A stretch of DNA of 27,211 bases from the NCBI GenBank assembly GCA_000934455.1, contig KN885598.1, positions 11,464 through 38,674 on the forward strand, written 5' to 3'. How positions within the stretch are numbered: the first letter of the stretch is position 1; the number at the start of each line of letters is the position of its first letter. Below are positions 1 to 10,700 of this stretch, in pieces. The notes beneath the pieces are model-generated. The model had not been told where the DNA came from and did not search any database. It was given only the letters and a program-made list of their open reading frames with translations. This DNA is from Apostichopus parvimensis (lineage: Eukaryota; Echinodermata; Holothuroidea; Aspidochirotida; Stichopodidae). A program made the position numbers and the translations under genes.

Positions 1-260
1 CAGGCTGGTTGTAAGAAATTTATAACCTATGAGAAATAAAATTTCTTGAGAAAGATGATCCCAACTTTGTTTTATAAATATTTTAGAAAATTACACCTGG
101 GAAACATTTTTTTTAGAAGTAAATTAACATCACCATTTTACACTTTTGTCGCACCAAATTGCATCTGAGGGCATTCAGCAATAGAAAATTAGACCCCTCC
201 CCCATATCACTCTAGTGCCACTTTGGCCCCTCCCAAACAAAGGCCCTGGATCCGCCAGTG
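1..260. mobile_element. Probable 3' end of an hAT-like non-autonomous element (truncated or extending left)
   Basis: The stretch ends in GGCCCTGGATCCGCCAGTG (242-260). This closely resembles the reverse complement of the CAGTGGCGGATCCAGG type of hAT terminal inverted repeat, with one base changed. C-rich runs precede it (about 195-240), as is common in such subterminal regions. No matching left terminus is visible from base 1, so the element is either truncated or begins outside the window. It lies in the intron before the exon at 445. Identity as hAT is inference from the terminus alone. Confidence 0.35.
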
Positions 261-444
261 GTTAATGAATGCTGTTTGGTTAGGTTCGTTTCAACACATT
301 AACTCTCGTTGTACCGAAGAGAGGTACAACAGAGGAGAAGAGGTGAAGATATTTTTTAGGAAGTACCGCTGTCACTTTGTTCTGTGCCAGTGTATCGAGA
401 GAATAAAGCTACAGGATATATTTCTTAAACATTTATCTTTTCAG

Positions 445-577
445 CTCACCATTCAAGAGCGGTGCCACCAAGGCCAGCCGGATCTGTAAGGCAGCTTTCT
501 TTAGTAGGTTCCGTGGTATGTGCAACAAAGTCAATAGGCCAGACCTACTGGAACATGAAACTTACATGGATTTGAAG
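445..577 (+). CDS. Penultimate coding exon of an unidentified gene
   Basis: A polypyrimidine tract and TTTTCAG precede base 445, and the exon closes at AAG|GTTTGT (577/578). The first base completes a codon begun in an exon left of the window. The remaining 44 codons read S-P-F-K-S-G-A-T-K ... E-H-E-T-Y-M-D-L-K. The peptide is basic, with a Cys/Phe/Arg-rich stretch (RICKAAFFSRFRGMCNK), and has no membrane segment. It joins in phase to the exon at 993, giving 81 visible C-terminal residues. I do not recognise the family. The donor GTTTGT is acceptable but not ideal. The exon reading rests on both splice sites, the open frame and the in-phase join. Confidence 0.6.
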
Positions 578-992
578 GTTTGTACAGGTCTCCTTAATAA
601 CCTCTGACAGATCAAACAGCCCTTTTTTTCCTTTTTTATTGGGGGGGGGGTGGGGGTGAGCGATGGGTTAGAGTGGGATGGTGGTAGGGTGTACAGTGAG
701 GTGGGTAATTGATGGGAGAGTACGTTGTGTGGACACAGTACCAAGGTGAGGTGTTAAAGATATAATAAAATTCCTACAAGAATGACTATAACCTAGCTGA
801 AAGTCGTCAGTCCTACTTGATATGATGAGCTGAGATTGTTGGTGGTCAGGAAATATGCTTGTTTAATTGTCTGGACATTACTAGAAACCTTGTGGAGTGT
901 GAAATGGAAAGAGAGTAACTCCGCCCATAGGCATACCTGCGTACAACTGCTTTCTAGTTTGAACAATGCCTCGTTTTTTTTCTTCTTTACAG
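578..992 (+). other. Intron between the two terminal exons of the unidentified gene
   Basis: This 415 bp intron starts GTTTGT and ends in a long T/C tract followed by TTTACAG. It contains a G-rich tract (641-660, ten G, T, five G) next to T-rich sequence. No open frame here looks coding. Confidence 0.55.
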
Positions 993-1106
993 TTGCAGAA
1001 CAGAAACTACAACAGTGCCAAGAGAATGCTTCTACGACATCTGGACATCAAAGGATACGGCCAGTGGTCAAAATTGCCCAACGAGATGGGCAGTTTTAAC
1101 AAGTAA
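993..1106 (+). CDS. Terminal coding exon of an unidentified gene
   Basis: It follows a strong acceptor (TTTTTTTTCTTCTTTACAG) and reads 37 codons to TAA at 1104-1106: L-Q-N-R-N-Y-N-S-A-K-R-M-L-L-R-H-L-D ... G-Y-G-Q-W-S-K-L-P-N-E-M-G-S-F-N-K. The segment looks amphipathic and helical at the start (SAKRMLLRHLD), with a short aromatic tail (GYGQW). With the previous exon it forms the last 81 residues of a plus-strand protein whose bulk lies left of the window. No domain can be assigned. A real gene is favoured because the two exons join in frame, have good splice sites and show non-repetitive composition. Confidence 0.6.
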   Translation: MQNRNYNSAKRMLLRHLDIKGYGQWSKLPNEMGSFNK

Positions 1107-1196
1107 TATCTTGCACGAAATGGAATAGATTTCTGAACCATGCAAAAATCCTGCGAGACATAGGAAAATTAGCTGACCATGTTACACTAATGCGGT

Positions 1197-1258
1197 TTCA
1201 TTTATAATAATTATTAATTAATTAACTAATAATTAATTAATTAATAATTAATAACGTT
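1197..1258. repeat. AT-only low-complexity (TAAT)n tract, self-complementary
   Basis: The segment is almost entirely repeated TAAT/TTAA units and can pair with itself around a central AC. It lies about 90 bp after the stop of the left gene, inside its likely 3' UTR. Confidence 0.7.
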
Positions 1259-1463
1259 TCATTAATGCTGTTAGATTCATTCAAATGAATATTTCTGCAG
1301 TCTTCTGTACGAATGAAATAATTTCTCATCACATCAGAAACATGAATTAGTTGGTAACTAGGGACAAACTGCTTCAGACCTGAAACTTATATGCAAAATA
1401 GGTCATACATTAGAACAATTGGTACAATTATCTAAGGCTTAGTAAAACTCTATACGGTACTTC

Positions 1464-1535
1464 AGAGCACTTGTTATAGTATGATATTATATGTTATGCA
1501 CTTGTTTTAATATGTTATGCACTTGTTATAATATT
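1464..1535. repeat. Short imperfect tandem repeat with ATGTTATGCACTTGTT core
   Basis: GCACTTGTT recurs three times at about 20-30 bp spacing. The two later copies share ATGTTATGCACTTGTT, and the spacers are AT-rich. Confidence 0.55.
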
Positions 1536-1559
1536 AATAGTTCTGAACCTTTCTCAAAA

Positions 1560-1565
1560 AATAAA
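1560..1565 (+). promoter_or_regulatory. Candidate polyadenylation signal AATAAA for the left gene
   Basis: This is the first AATAAA after the stop at 1104-1106, about 450 nt downstream. No clear GT-rich element follows. Other AATAAA hexamers occur at about 2073 and 3333, the latter followed by T/G-rich sequence, so the true 3' end is open. Confidence 0.25.
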
Positions 1566-1871
1566 CAGGAAGCTCAAAGTTGTTACTAAAGTACCGCAGG
1601 TGCCAAAAAATAATTTATCTTAACTGGGTGCTAAGTTCATATATTTAATATGCAAATGATTTTAAGCCTATACAAAGTGTTCATATTGGTTTTGTAAAAG
1701 AACAGGTTTTGTCAAAATGTTGACTGCTGATGGTAAATTGTTACAACAAAGCATAGTCTTCTTTTTCAGTATATTGCTGTGTGGCATGAGAAAGGTCAAT
1801 TGTTTTAACAGCCTGTTTTCCCTCACTATCAAAATATTCTTTAACGTATGTCGTCTTTTTAGTTTCTTACA

Positions 1872-1944
1872 TTAATGTCACTAAGTCTTGGGATGTTAAT
1901 TTCACCAAGTCTTGGGATATTAACTTTCACCAAGTCTTGGGAAA
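1872..1944. repeat. Three-copy 24 bp tandem repeat
   Basis: Units at 1872-1895, 1896-1919 and 1920-1944 share TTAA, then CAC(T/C)AAGTCTTGGGA. They differ at a few positions, and the last carries one extra base. Confidence 0.8.
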
Positions 1945-2878
1945 GAAAACCATTAAAACCAACCATGCTAGGTGTATTTAAGCCTTGCCTAATTTACATA
2001 TAAGAATCAGTCCTGAAGTTGTTTGGTCATTACCTGTCAGGGACAATTACCAGGTACTTTGATCTTTTAAGGTAATAAAGAAATAATTCATAGCATTTTT
2101 ACAGATCCAGGGAGAGGGTACCACCAATAATTGCTTGCTACCCCCCTCCCCCTCACGCAAGTTTTTGAGCCTCAAACTGTCACTTTGTTGCAATGGACGG
2201 TGTTGTCATGAAGGTCGTACTGCCCGTGATCTGTACTATTTCCAGATTTTTCAATTCTGAATCCAGGTAACGTGATCGTGTAAAAGTACTCATGAGCAGG
2301 TGAAAACACCGGGTGATCTTGCATACAGATGTGCAGGGTGATCTTCTAGTTCCAAGGCCTTTGCACTTGTGGCAGTTTCACCAAATGAAAATACTTGTTT
2401 TAGAAAACACAATTTGAGGTGTGTAAAAAATTATTTAATTTGGCTTGAAACTTTAGATCATTTAGCAAATAATCCATTCTTTAATAATTGAACATATTAC
2501 TAATGATGAGCTATCAGCCTATGGTACCCGCCATGCTACTAAAACTCACAGCAAGAGTATGTAAAGTTAATAGACGAGTGCCCTTATTTCATTTTGTTCG
2601 CTATTTGAAGGTCCCATTGGATAGACATTAATGTATCCAGAAGTTCTAGTCAGCTACAACCAAGTGAATGCTGCTGCCTTTCCGATTCAGAAAATTTATG
2701 TGCTTTATTATTTAACTTTTCAAAACTGCTTGAAATTTATCATCCAAATTTTCATTCTCAATGGTGAGTGGTTTCTGCAGATTTAGCTATCCTTTAATGG
2801 TCTGATGGAAGAGTAAAACTAGTTATAGCTTTGAGAACAGGATACAGGCAAACATATTTAATTGTGTTGCAGCTTTTG

Positions 2879-2970
2879 GTGTGGAATGGTGGGGTGGGGC
2901 AAAGTGGGGGATTTGGAGGTGGAGAAGATGAGATGGGATGGGGAAGAGAGGGGAAGTAGGGTGGGGAAGT
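2879..2970 (+). repeat. G-rich low-complexity tract with quadruplex potential
   Basis: Many runs of three to five G occur within about 90 bp on the plus strand (GGTGGGGTGGGG, GTGGGGGA, GGGATGGGGAAG, GAGGGGAAG, AGGGTGGGGAAG). The composition fits a purine-rich simple repeat, and the open frame opposite it is a proline/serine artefact. Confidence 0.6.
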
Positions 2971-5900
2971 TGAAGTTGTGAAAAGGACGATCAGATCAGT
3001 ATTGCTAAATATTAGCTCTGAAAAGTCATCTGTATTTTCTGCAAATTCCAGCATGCCAAAGTTACATTATTTCAGGTTTTAAGCCATGTTATAGATATAT
3101 CTTGAAAGGTCAGTATTGAGAGTAGCTCAGGGATTGGCTGCTGCAAATTGTGTAAACCAAGTCCATAAATATTTGATCATATGTTTACACCTTATAATAT
3201 ATTTAGAAGTAATTTAGAGACCTTTAAGGCAAACTTTTTGTAAATTTAATATTTTTTGTTTTTGTTTATATGCCTCAAACTTTGCTTTTGCTTAAAGTAC
3301 CAGTTTAAGTGCTGTTTTCCTTGCCTATTTGTAATAAATTTCTTCTCTTGTATCCAATTTTGCTGTTTTGTGTTTATTTAGTTTCGTTAGGCATGCAATT
3401 TCCCTATGCAGTCAAGTTAGGCATGTGTGTGTGTGAAAATCCTAGCTTGTAAACATGTTATCGCAAAATGTGGAAATGGGTTAGATTTCATATTTGACAT
3501 GACATCCCAATAACGTGTGTACGAGATGCCAATTGTTTTTGGTGGAATCAAAGGTCCATTGAAGTAAGTAGGTGGCAAAGTATAAAACGTTTGAAAGCAA
3601 CACCTCAAGAAAGAGCAACTCGCACAAAAGTTGTATATTTGTTTTGACTTTGTCAATTTCTGGGAATCTTACTAAAGCTGGAGTTTATTCAAACCTGAAA
3701 TTACAACTGGAAAGTTGGGATGAAATGCAGGGTTATATTTCTAGACAATTTGCATGAAAGGTTCAAGTGGATGGTGTGCAGCATTAACCATAATGTGATC
3801 GATCTGTCAAACTACGCAATAAGAATTATTTGTGGGTGTCATAAGAATTCCCCACTGTGTCTCACACATCTGTCTCAGTCCCTTGATCCCTTCCCCCTTT
3901 CCCAATGAAACAAACAAAGAACTTGAAAACAAAGAATAATCAGGGAGAAAAGGCATAATCAATTCCTCCAGGGGTATAACAAAACTCTTTTCTTTAAAAA
4001 TGGATGAATCTAAATATGAGGCTCTATAATAGGACCTCATCAAAATCATATGTGCCTTTCAAAGTAACTTTGATAAAATAAAAAAAATTATAAAACGAAA
4101 ATACTGCTTTTTCTTCATACTAAAAACAAAAGTGTGTAAAATCTACAAAAGAATAAATGCAGTGCTTGATGGCATTTGTGCTCTACAAGTATCTAACCTT
4201 GTGTCTAGAAAGTATGTACAGTAAACAGACTCACAGGTCTATAATAACAGGTGAAAAACAATTCTTAAAACATTACAAAATACCTGCAAAATATACTTGT
4301 AAAAATACCTCTCGCCTCCCCCCCCCCCCAACCCCTCCCTCAATGTGTTCGAATCCCACAAACGGCCAATAATATAACAGATGTAACGTTGGTGTAGATA
4401 TATATTGTATTTAGATATTTACTATTATAAAAACCTCTAATACATTTAAACTAGGCTGAGAATAATAAATTTTATAAGCCTCTATTGGATATTTTGTGTA
4501 ACATTACAGTATTATTAATCAAGTATATCACACCCTGCTGCTTAAACAAAGTAAACAAGACCCCTAGCACAGTAAATGGTCTTACCAGAGAGTTACAATC
4601 ATTTTCACAAGAACTCTTGACAATCGCCTTGTAGGTATTTAGATTTTCTTTCCCCCGTCCTTTCCCAAGCTCCATCCCATTTCCCTCCAACCCCACCTTA
4701 CGCCCACCCTCTCCCACTCCATCCTAGTGTTCACTGACGTACATATAATAATGATTCCAATATATTGCTCAATAGAGGAAACACCACTACATCACAAAAT
4801 TGTGTAACCTGCCACAATGGCACCATGTAGGAAGACAATTACTTAATTTTATGGATATTAACAGATTAAAATTCAAATAAAAATAATTATATCGGACGGG
4901 AAAAGTACCAACAGCCACCATACTAGTTCCAGACTTACCAAGATGTTTTTAGAAGACTATTGGTTGCCAGACACTTGACTTTTCTCTTCTTCACAAACAC
5001 ATGACAAAGATCCATGTCATATCTGTTATTATGTGTTTTCCATCAAATTTCCAGCATTTCTGGAGGAGGGTTACAAATTAAACTTTTGGGAGGAAAAAGT
5101 GGGAAAATATGATCTTGTGGATGCAAAATTTTATAGGTTAAATATTGACCCCTTTTAACACCAAAGCAAAAAAAAGCATTTCTAATTTATTGCTAAAAGT
5201 ACAAAGCAACTGCGAACAAACATTTTTAGACAAAAAGCTACAACACTATAATTTTAAAGTTTCATAGTTTGTTAGGGGAAATAAATATATATTTTAGAGA
5301 GTTGTGTAAAGAACATTTGATTTATGAACAGTAAATGCTCAGTGGCGCCTTCTATTTTACAATGATCTTGCCTCAATGCCAACCTTTGTTGCTTGGAAAA
5401 TCATCCAATTTTTTATTTTATTTTAATATAACATTTAAATATCAGTTTCGGTGGGATACTTCACATCTTGGAAGACAACATTTACACTACAACCTTTTAA
5501 TTTGTATAGAACTTATATGTGAAGAATAATCCACTTCCCAACCACCCACCTCCACCTCCTTCCCCACCCCCCAACCCAAGTTATTGAGAGCCAGGTTGGG
5601 CTCCAGCACAATGTCACCGTGGTCCTGTTTGCACTCATCTCAAAACATAAGAATACACAGTTCTTTAACCCATATTTTCTCAGGCCCCTCCATATCTTAA
5701 TGGCCCCCTAATTTACCCTGGGCCTGGGAAAATGTCCCGCTGACCTCCTTTTGTCAGGCCTGCTTGCCGCCCCCTCCCCCAGCATGTAAGCAGCATAATA
5801 AAAGCATAAAATATTATTATTATAAAAACAAAGAGAATAATCTTATATTTTAACTCTAACTAACATTGCAGTACTGTGTGTAAGCTTCAGACCTGAGTAT

Positions 5901-6487
5901 GTTACAACTTGAATATTGCACTGTTGTAGATTAGATAATTATTTTTGTCACAAAATTTGCAAATTGAACAGAGACTTAAACAGCTGAAGTAGACTTGTAG
6001 AATATATGTCCATCTCCACATTTTAGTTTATATCTTAATTGCCTTAATTATCTTAGTACAAAATAGTCTCTTGAAAATACAATGTTGTCATAAATACTTT
6101 GCACAAAAACCCTTTTTAAACAAGACAGAATAATTTATACCCATAACTTTCATCGTGGCAGTTTTACTGATCGGCAGACATTAACACCGGCCAATGTGTT
6201 TATATTTCTTGTTTCGTTCATACGACGGTTTGAATAATTCACTTCTAGCACAGACAGCCCACCTAGTGTACACTAGTACCAGGAACAGTATGATGACTCT
6301 ACAATGATTGTTATAAAAAAGACAATGCTTCCATTGTGAAATTCCATCTACTCATAAAATTTGCAAATATTTCTCTTGCCTCACATTTTTAGCTTCCACC
6401 ATTCTAAAGAATCCTGTTGCAGCCTTATGCTGGTTACAGCATGATCACTTACACAAACTCTAAAAAATAAAAAAAAATAAAAAAATG

Positions 6488-6715
6488 GCTGCCAAAGCAT
6501 ACCCAGAGTTGAATTATACAAATAAGTTTAGCACAGATAGTTTTGCCAATCATACATCTACTGTGTATCTGAAACAACTTATGATAAAAATCAATATTAC
6601 ACAATATATCAGTCTTTTGTAGGTCTGAAAGTCAGTTTTTATGACAAATAGATAAAAACTTTTTAAAAAAATTGCTGCCAAAAGTATACCCAGAGTTGAA
6701 TAATACAAGTAAAAC
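6488..6715. repeat. Pair of ~42 bp direct repeats 186 bp apart
   Basis: GCTGCCAAA followed by TACCCAGAGTTGAAT and ATACAA occurs at about 6488-6530 and again at about 6674-6715, with a few differences. Each copy follows an A-rich run. The pair lies in or just beyond the transporter gene's 3' UTR. Confidence 0.6.
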
Positions 6716-6717
6716 TC

Positions 6718-6723
6718 TTTATT
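6718..6723 (-). promoter_or_regulatory. Candidate polyadenylation signal for ABCB9
   Basis: TTTATT on the plus strand gives AATAAA on the minus strand, about 635 nt after the stop at 7358-7360. It is the first canonical hexamer downstream of that stop. An ATTAAA variant sits nearer, at 7038-7043. Neither is confirmed by a downstream element. Confidence 0.3.
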
Positions 6724-6832
6724 TAACCTAAAGGCAGATTCACTATGAGTCTGCAGCACCAAATAGCAAATTCAATGTTATTAATTGCAAATGTTGTTAA
6801 ACATACCATTTATAGCTGTTAATTAACTAAAT

Positions 6833-6896
6833 GCAGACCACAATATTAGCAGACCAACATTATTGCCGACCAACATTTTTGCAGAACAACATTTGG
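6833..6896. repeat. Four-copy 16 bp tandem repeat
   Basis: Four adjacent 16-mers at 6833, 6849, 6865 and 6881 follow the pattern GC(A/C)GA(C/A)CAACATTNTT, and the first copy is the most diverged. The array sits in the likely ABCB9 3' UTR, about 460-525 nt after the stop. Confidence 0.75.
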
Positions 6897-7357
6897 CAGC
6901 CTTTTTGAAAAAGTCTATTATTTTGGCAAGCATAACTTCATATCAAGTTTTATACCAGTATTCCACTGTGCTGCATTATCTAAAGGTGAGTTTGTATAAT
7001 AATGATCTATGATTTATGGCAATAATACCCGATAAAGTTTAATATATACTACCATCTAACAGACCTGTGGCAAGATGTTAGATGTTTCTGTGTAAGATTC
7101 ATATTAAACTTCCACCATTTATGTAGTCTTGTATTGAATCTACATTATCTATGGATGACTAAAAACATATCTAATATTTATGTTAATACTCCATGGTCCA
7201 CCCTTCAGCAAATTTGCTGCAAGTGAGATTTTCGTTGACACAAAAGATTGCTGTTCTATCAGGGTTAAATACCACTCCAACAATCTCATATGTTTACAGT
7301 TCCATTTAACTTTTCCCTATACTCCACATTGCAGCAATGCCTCTCAAAACAGATGGA

Positions 7358-7732
7358 TTATATAGAACAAGACGGTGTTCCACCGTTAATGGAACCGTAT
7401 GACGTGCTTCTACTTCGGACGCTGAAGAATCCCTCTGTGATCAAGGAATGGTAGGAGCCTCTGTGTCGAGTTCTTGGCGTGCACTGGATCGGACTACCGT
7501 TAGTTCTAAAAACGTTGTCGCTTTGGTCCTCATTTTCGTTGCTTAGCAACTGTCGATGCACTAACTTTGCATACATTCCATCATTGGATATGAGTTCGTT
7601 GTGCGTTCCACTCTCGACCACTTGGCCGTGGTCGATGACGATAATTTTACTTGCTTTCTTGATCGTGCTTAGACGGTGAGCAATGATTATCACCGTTCTG
7701 TCTTTGGATTGCTCCGATATGGCTTCTTGGAC
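7358..7732 (-). CDS. ABCB9: ABCB9 exon 11: end of the NBD and C-terminal tail
   Basis: The acceptor TTTTCATTTTCAG precedes base 7732, and 124 codons run to TAA at 7358-7360 (residues 702-825). It encodes the switch region IIIAHRLST with His720 and the conserved SGTHNELI and [10 protein letters not shown] segments. About 60 further residues rich in Ser, Arg and Gly follow. The tail holds two YxxPhi-like tetrapeptides, YHSL and YGSI. Human ABCB9 ends sooner after the equivalent of LVHRQ, so the tail is a lineage feature or a variant terminal exon. Confidence 0.93.
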   Translation of the reverse strand, partial: VQEAISEQSKDRTVIIIAHRLSTIKKASKIIVIDHGQVVESGTHNELISNDGMYAKLVHRQLLSNENEDQSDNVFRTNGSPIQCTPRTRHRGSYHSLITEGFFSVRSRSTSYGSINGGTPSCSI

Positions 7733-10700
7733 CTGAAAATGAAAAATGTGGAAATGAAACACTTGAAAATATAAAAACTCTATGGAAAGACACCTTGATA
7801 TCAGCATTCTCACACAGTGTAGAGTCTGATACCAAATGCACAAGTTCAAACGTGCAAAATAAATCTTGCATCAAAACTTAAAGCAATTGATTGCATTTGA
7901 TTTATTCAATAGCTGTTTTCCCTCTTGCTTTCACTTAAAGAAATGAACAACCTTATATTTTAAAGTGTAATGTAAGTGAAACACTTGAAATAAAAATCTA
8001 TGGAAAGACACCTTGATATGAGCATTCACACAAAGTGTAGTGTCTGATACTACAAATGCACAGGTTCAAACGTCACTGCAAAATAAATCTTGCATCAAAA
8101 CTTAAAGCAGTTGATCGCATTTGATTAATTCAATAGCTGTTTCCCCTCTTGATTTCACTTAAAGAAAATGAACAACATTATATTTTAAAGTGTAATGGCA
8201 GGCGTTAAGATCTAGCTAAGTGCAACCCCAATTGTTAAGAAGCATAAACTACGCTAACTACATTTGTTATGCTAGAGGTGTAAGCTTATAGTAACTATGT
8301 GTTTGGTTTTTGAAAATTAACAAAATTTAACAAACTTAATCACAAAGAAATTACAAATTTATTTAATGCTCATATGTAATGTGTGTTGACAGATGAAGCG
8401 ATGCAACATATCAAACAAAATAGGCTATTGAAAATAACCCCCTTTGTTATTAAAAAAAAAACTCCTGATATTCAGAAAAGGTTCTTTGAACTACTGAAGC
8501 AGTCGGACAATCGATCAGTAGGAGACCGTTCGTGGGTTTCGGTTCATTATATTATGACCATTGAAATCCCTCTCTAATTTTTCCATAATTCTCTGTCAAC
8601 CCATCATAAAACATACCAAGAAAGTGGCTTAAATTCTTCTACAAGCAGTATAGCTCTCAACTTGTGATTTAACAGACTTAACACAGATGAAGCTACATCA
8701 TTGTATGAGTAGTAACAAGAAGTAAATCTTACAAACCTTTCAAACACCTGACTTAACTCAGTTAACTGAATGGAGTACTCTGCTAAATGGAGAGCAGTCC
8801 CCTTAAAAGACACATATGTGTCTATTATATGTGCTGTTATTATGAAGGGCAACCTATGATGTGATGTATAACTTACTGCATATTCGCTCTCTGCATCCAG
8901 GGCACTTGTTGCTTCATCTAAAATGAGAACTTTCGGTTTCCTCACAAGAGCCCTAGCTATAGCAATTCGCTGCTTCTGGCCGCCTTCAGATAAGAGAGAA
9001 AGTGTTGAATGGTATCTTTGTTAATTATTGGTATTTTTTTTTGGGGGGGGGGGGTTTCTGTTCTTAAAAGGAAATTAAATGAGGCAGCAAGTTTGCTACA
9101 ACTCACAAGTAGTGAGCAGTATAAGGCTAGTATTTTATTGGAGCATATATGAAATAAGATTGTCTCAGATCTTAAACACTTGCTCCAGACTGGGGCCTAC
9201 CTGTTCTGTCCATGGACATTAAAATTAGGATGCAAATTGATATAATATAAATATAAATGTTAGATTAGCAACAAATATAAGACGATACTGGCTGATAAGT
9301 ATCCTTGACAGATGCTTAAAATAACAGCTTCAGCCCCAATTCTTAGTAAAGTAGAAAAGGTTGGATACATGAACTACACAAGAGTTAGTTAGATACATTA
9401 AGTACTGAATATTATTGTTTTTTTTCTTGAAAAGTAACAGATGTTCTCAAGGAATTTTAACATATTTAATGACATTAATCCAACAAAATATCAACAAACT
9501 GTACATGATAGACGTATATTTGATGGTGAGATGATTCGTCTAAGCAGCACATGCAACCAGCTGCTGTAACATTCATTCCTAGCAACCAAGTGGAAAACAG
9601 GAAACTGATTATCATTATTATAACAAATCATCATTTAGTCAGAAAATTGAAACACTGAAGTGACTCAAACAAGTTTGCCAACTTTAGTTCCCATGGAGTT
9701 AATAAAATGACTCAAATAAAGGACTCAGCTTGAGTCAGGAAAATCACTGGCAATGACTGGATTTGACCTAAACAATGAAGAGACTCTATACAGTTCTGTT
9801 TATTATTATCTTCAGTACAACTTAATGTGTTCTTGACTGACCTGATAACTGTGTTCCTTTCTCCCCAGCCTGTGTTTCATATCCGCTTTCTAATTCAATC
9901 ACAAATTTGTGAGCGTTCGAGAGTTCACAAGCATGTTTCACTTCATCGAAAGAGCACTCGGTGAGACCGTATGATACGTTATCCTGGATGGAGCGTGCGT
10001 ACAAGACCGGCTCCTGGCCGACCAGGGCCAACTGGAAAAGAAAGTACACACTTTTGGTTGATAAAGAAGTATTGCGAAATCATTCCATAAACATTTATTG
10101 AATCACAATTAACTCTGAAACTAGTACTTTGGCCAAGTGCAAGATGATGCTTACTAATGACAAAGCAAGCAAGCATTCTAGTTACAGGCACTTGTATGAC
10201 CTCACTGGCTGATCAGAGCCAATTGAATGAACACATCTTGCTATCGTTTAATAATATGTATTTGATTGAAACAAAGAGGACAAAAAGCTAATATATTAAA
10301 AAGAAAGGTTGGAAGACCATAAACTGGTTTTATTACTTTCATATTTTTGGCAACATAAGCAAGCGGTTGTAAGTCAGGTGAGAATGCCAATAGATCATTA
10401 ATTCTAACCAAACAGAAGATTGTCAAATTCTTTTTTCATTATCAGATCAGCTTGAAATGAGAGAGACCAAGGGTACATTGGTACTTTAAAATACAAACAT
10501 TGGGCAAGATGCTGATATAACCTCAGTGGAAATATTCATTTGGTTATGACCTGAGATGGTAATGCAAACATGATTGTAAATTCCCATTTGCAATATTATA
10601 AAACATATACAAATCTTGAAGACCCCTCAGTTTTATGTACCTGTTGAAGTCCCAAATTCATTTCAAAAATCCATAAAATACTTACAAACACATGTGTAAG

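Larger units (their letters stand above)
1566..6717. other. Gene-poor region between two converging genes
   Basis: I found no coding exon in this interval. The short open frames are low-complexity, overlap on both strands and lack paired splice sites. It holds the tandem repeat at 1872-1944, a G-rich tract (about 2879-2970), homopolymer C runs (about 4318-4340 and 5550-5575), and two C-rich islands (about 2125-2170 and 5580-5790). The second island, with GGCCCCCTAATTTACCCTGG, has the look of a decayed DNA-transposon end, though no terminal repeats could be paired. The rest is unremarkable AT-rich DNA. Confidence 0.6.

Noticed and set aside
2794..3054. 86-codon minus-strand proline/serine-rich frame
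   Set aside because: It is the complement of a G-rich simple repeat and not a plausible protein.
3417..4049. Overlapping 60-80 codon frames on both strands
   Set aside because: They overlap each other, have low-complexity composition and lack splice sites or domains. They are random open frames in AT-rich DNA.
5335..5360. CTCAGTGGCGCC as another hAT terminus
   Set aside because: Only the first eight bases fit. No inverted partner or octamer duplication could be found.
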